Assembly: GCA_035720945.1 (NCBI GenBank)
Contig: DASTNK010000082.1
Span: forward strand, 1-12,711
From: SCQX01 sp035720945
Lineage (GTDB): Bacteria > Pseudomonadota > Gammaproteobacteria > Burkholderiales > Burkholderiaceae_B
Direction: 5' to 3'
DNA length: 12,711 nt
Positions 12,626 through 12,711 of this stretch are shown here, in pieces. The position numbers and the translations under genes are program-made. Position 1 is the stretch's first letter; each line of letters begins with the position of its first letter. A model generated the notes under the pieces. That model worked only from the letters and a program-made list of their open reading frames with translations. It was not told the DNA's origin and did not search any database.

Positions 12626-12709
12626 CTACGTGAACAGAATCGAGATATTCAGAATCAGGCACACCGCCCAGATCACCGACCGCACCGTTCCCCGCCCGCC
12701 TATGTACAC
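12626..12709 (-). CDS. Possible C-terminus of a membrane protein (truncated by the window edge)
   Basis: On the minus strand, 27 codons from the right edge end in TAG at 12626-12628. The peptide contains GGRGTVRSVIWAVCLILN followed by ISILFT: a short basic stretch, then a hydrophobic helix to the end, as in many inner-membrane proteins. Third-position GC preference fits a coding frame. I do not recognise the family, and 84 bases cannot prove a gene. It would be convergent with the LysR gene. Confidence 0.45.
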   Translation of the reverse strand: MYIGGRGTVRSVIWAVCLILNISILFT

Positions 12710-12711
12710 CC

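Noticed and set aside
1..12711. CRISPR array, tRNA, rRNA, prophage or toxin-antitoxin genes
   Set aside because: No evenly spaced direct repeats, cloverleaf-like sequence or matching protein families were seen on either strand.

Overview
The window looks like accessory catabolic chromosome from a GC-rich proteobacterium. My best guess is a betaproteobacterium of the Burkholderiales (Alcaligenaceae: Bordetella/Achromobacter-like). This rests on GC-rich codon use, the density of small substrate-specific regulator/transporter/enzyme units, and family resemblance recalled from memory; no search was run. No rRNA, tRNA, CRISPR array, phage gene or transposase gene is visible.

Layout, left to right. 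(1) 1-1723: the 3' part of a FadR-type GntR/FCD regulator (its start lies off the left edge), then a leader with GATAA-type operator motifs, then kdgD, encoding 5-dehydro-4-deoxyglucarate dehydratase of the D-glucarate/D-galactarate pathway. (2) 1845-2011: a compact, almost symmetrical inverted repeat of about 167 bp, with no gene inside. It lies between two convergent genes, and its right end supplies the stop codon of the next gene. (3) 2007-5237: a gluconate module, with a LacI-family repressor like E. coli GntR (minus strand), a divergent gluconokinase gene gntK, and an MFS transporter of the anion:cation symporter (ACS) type. Three near-identical AGATAGCGCT(A/G)TCT operators sit at the repressor promoter, the gntK promoter and in front of the transporter, so the regulon can be read from the DNA. 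(4) 5315-9395: an allantoate module, with a second ACS-type MFS transporter (minus strand), a divergent GntR/FCD regulator, then allantoicase (alc) and ureidoglycolate lyase (allA) overlapping by 4 bp. Together the two enzymes convert allantoate to glyoxylate and two urea. (5) 9402-11030: a methyl-accepting chemotaxis protein, convergent with allA and only 6 bp from it. (6) 11146-12523: a tautomerase-superfamily enzyme with the N-terminal proline, divergent from a LysR regulator, with an inverted repeat between them. (7) At the right edge, 27 codons of what may be the C-terminus of a membrane protein (minus strand).

The common theme is uptake, sensing and breakdown of small organic acids (aldarates, gluconate, ureides), each unit with its own regulator. 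The most distinctive non-coding features are the three-operator array of the gluconate repressor, the palindromic element at 1845-2011, and the GATAAC motifs shared by the leaders of two different GntR/FCD regulatory units. All enzymes belong to known families. I see no clearly new multi-gene system, but several details merit a check.
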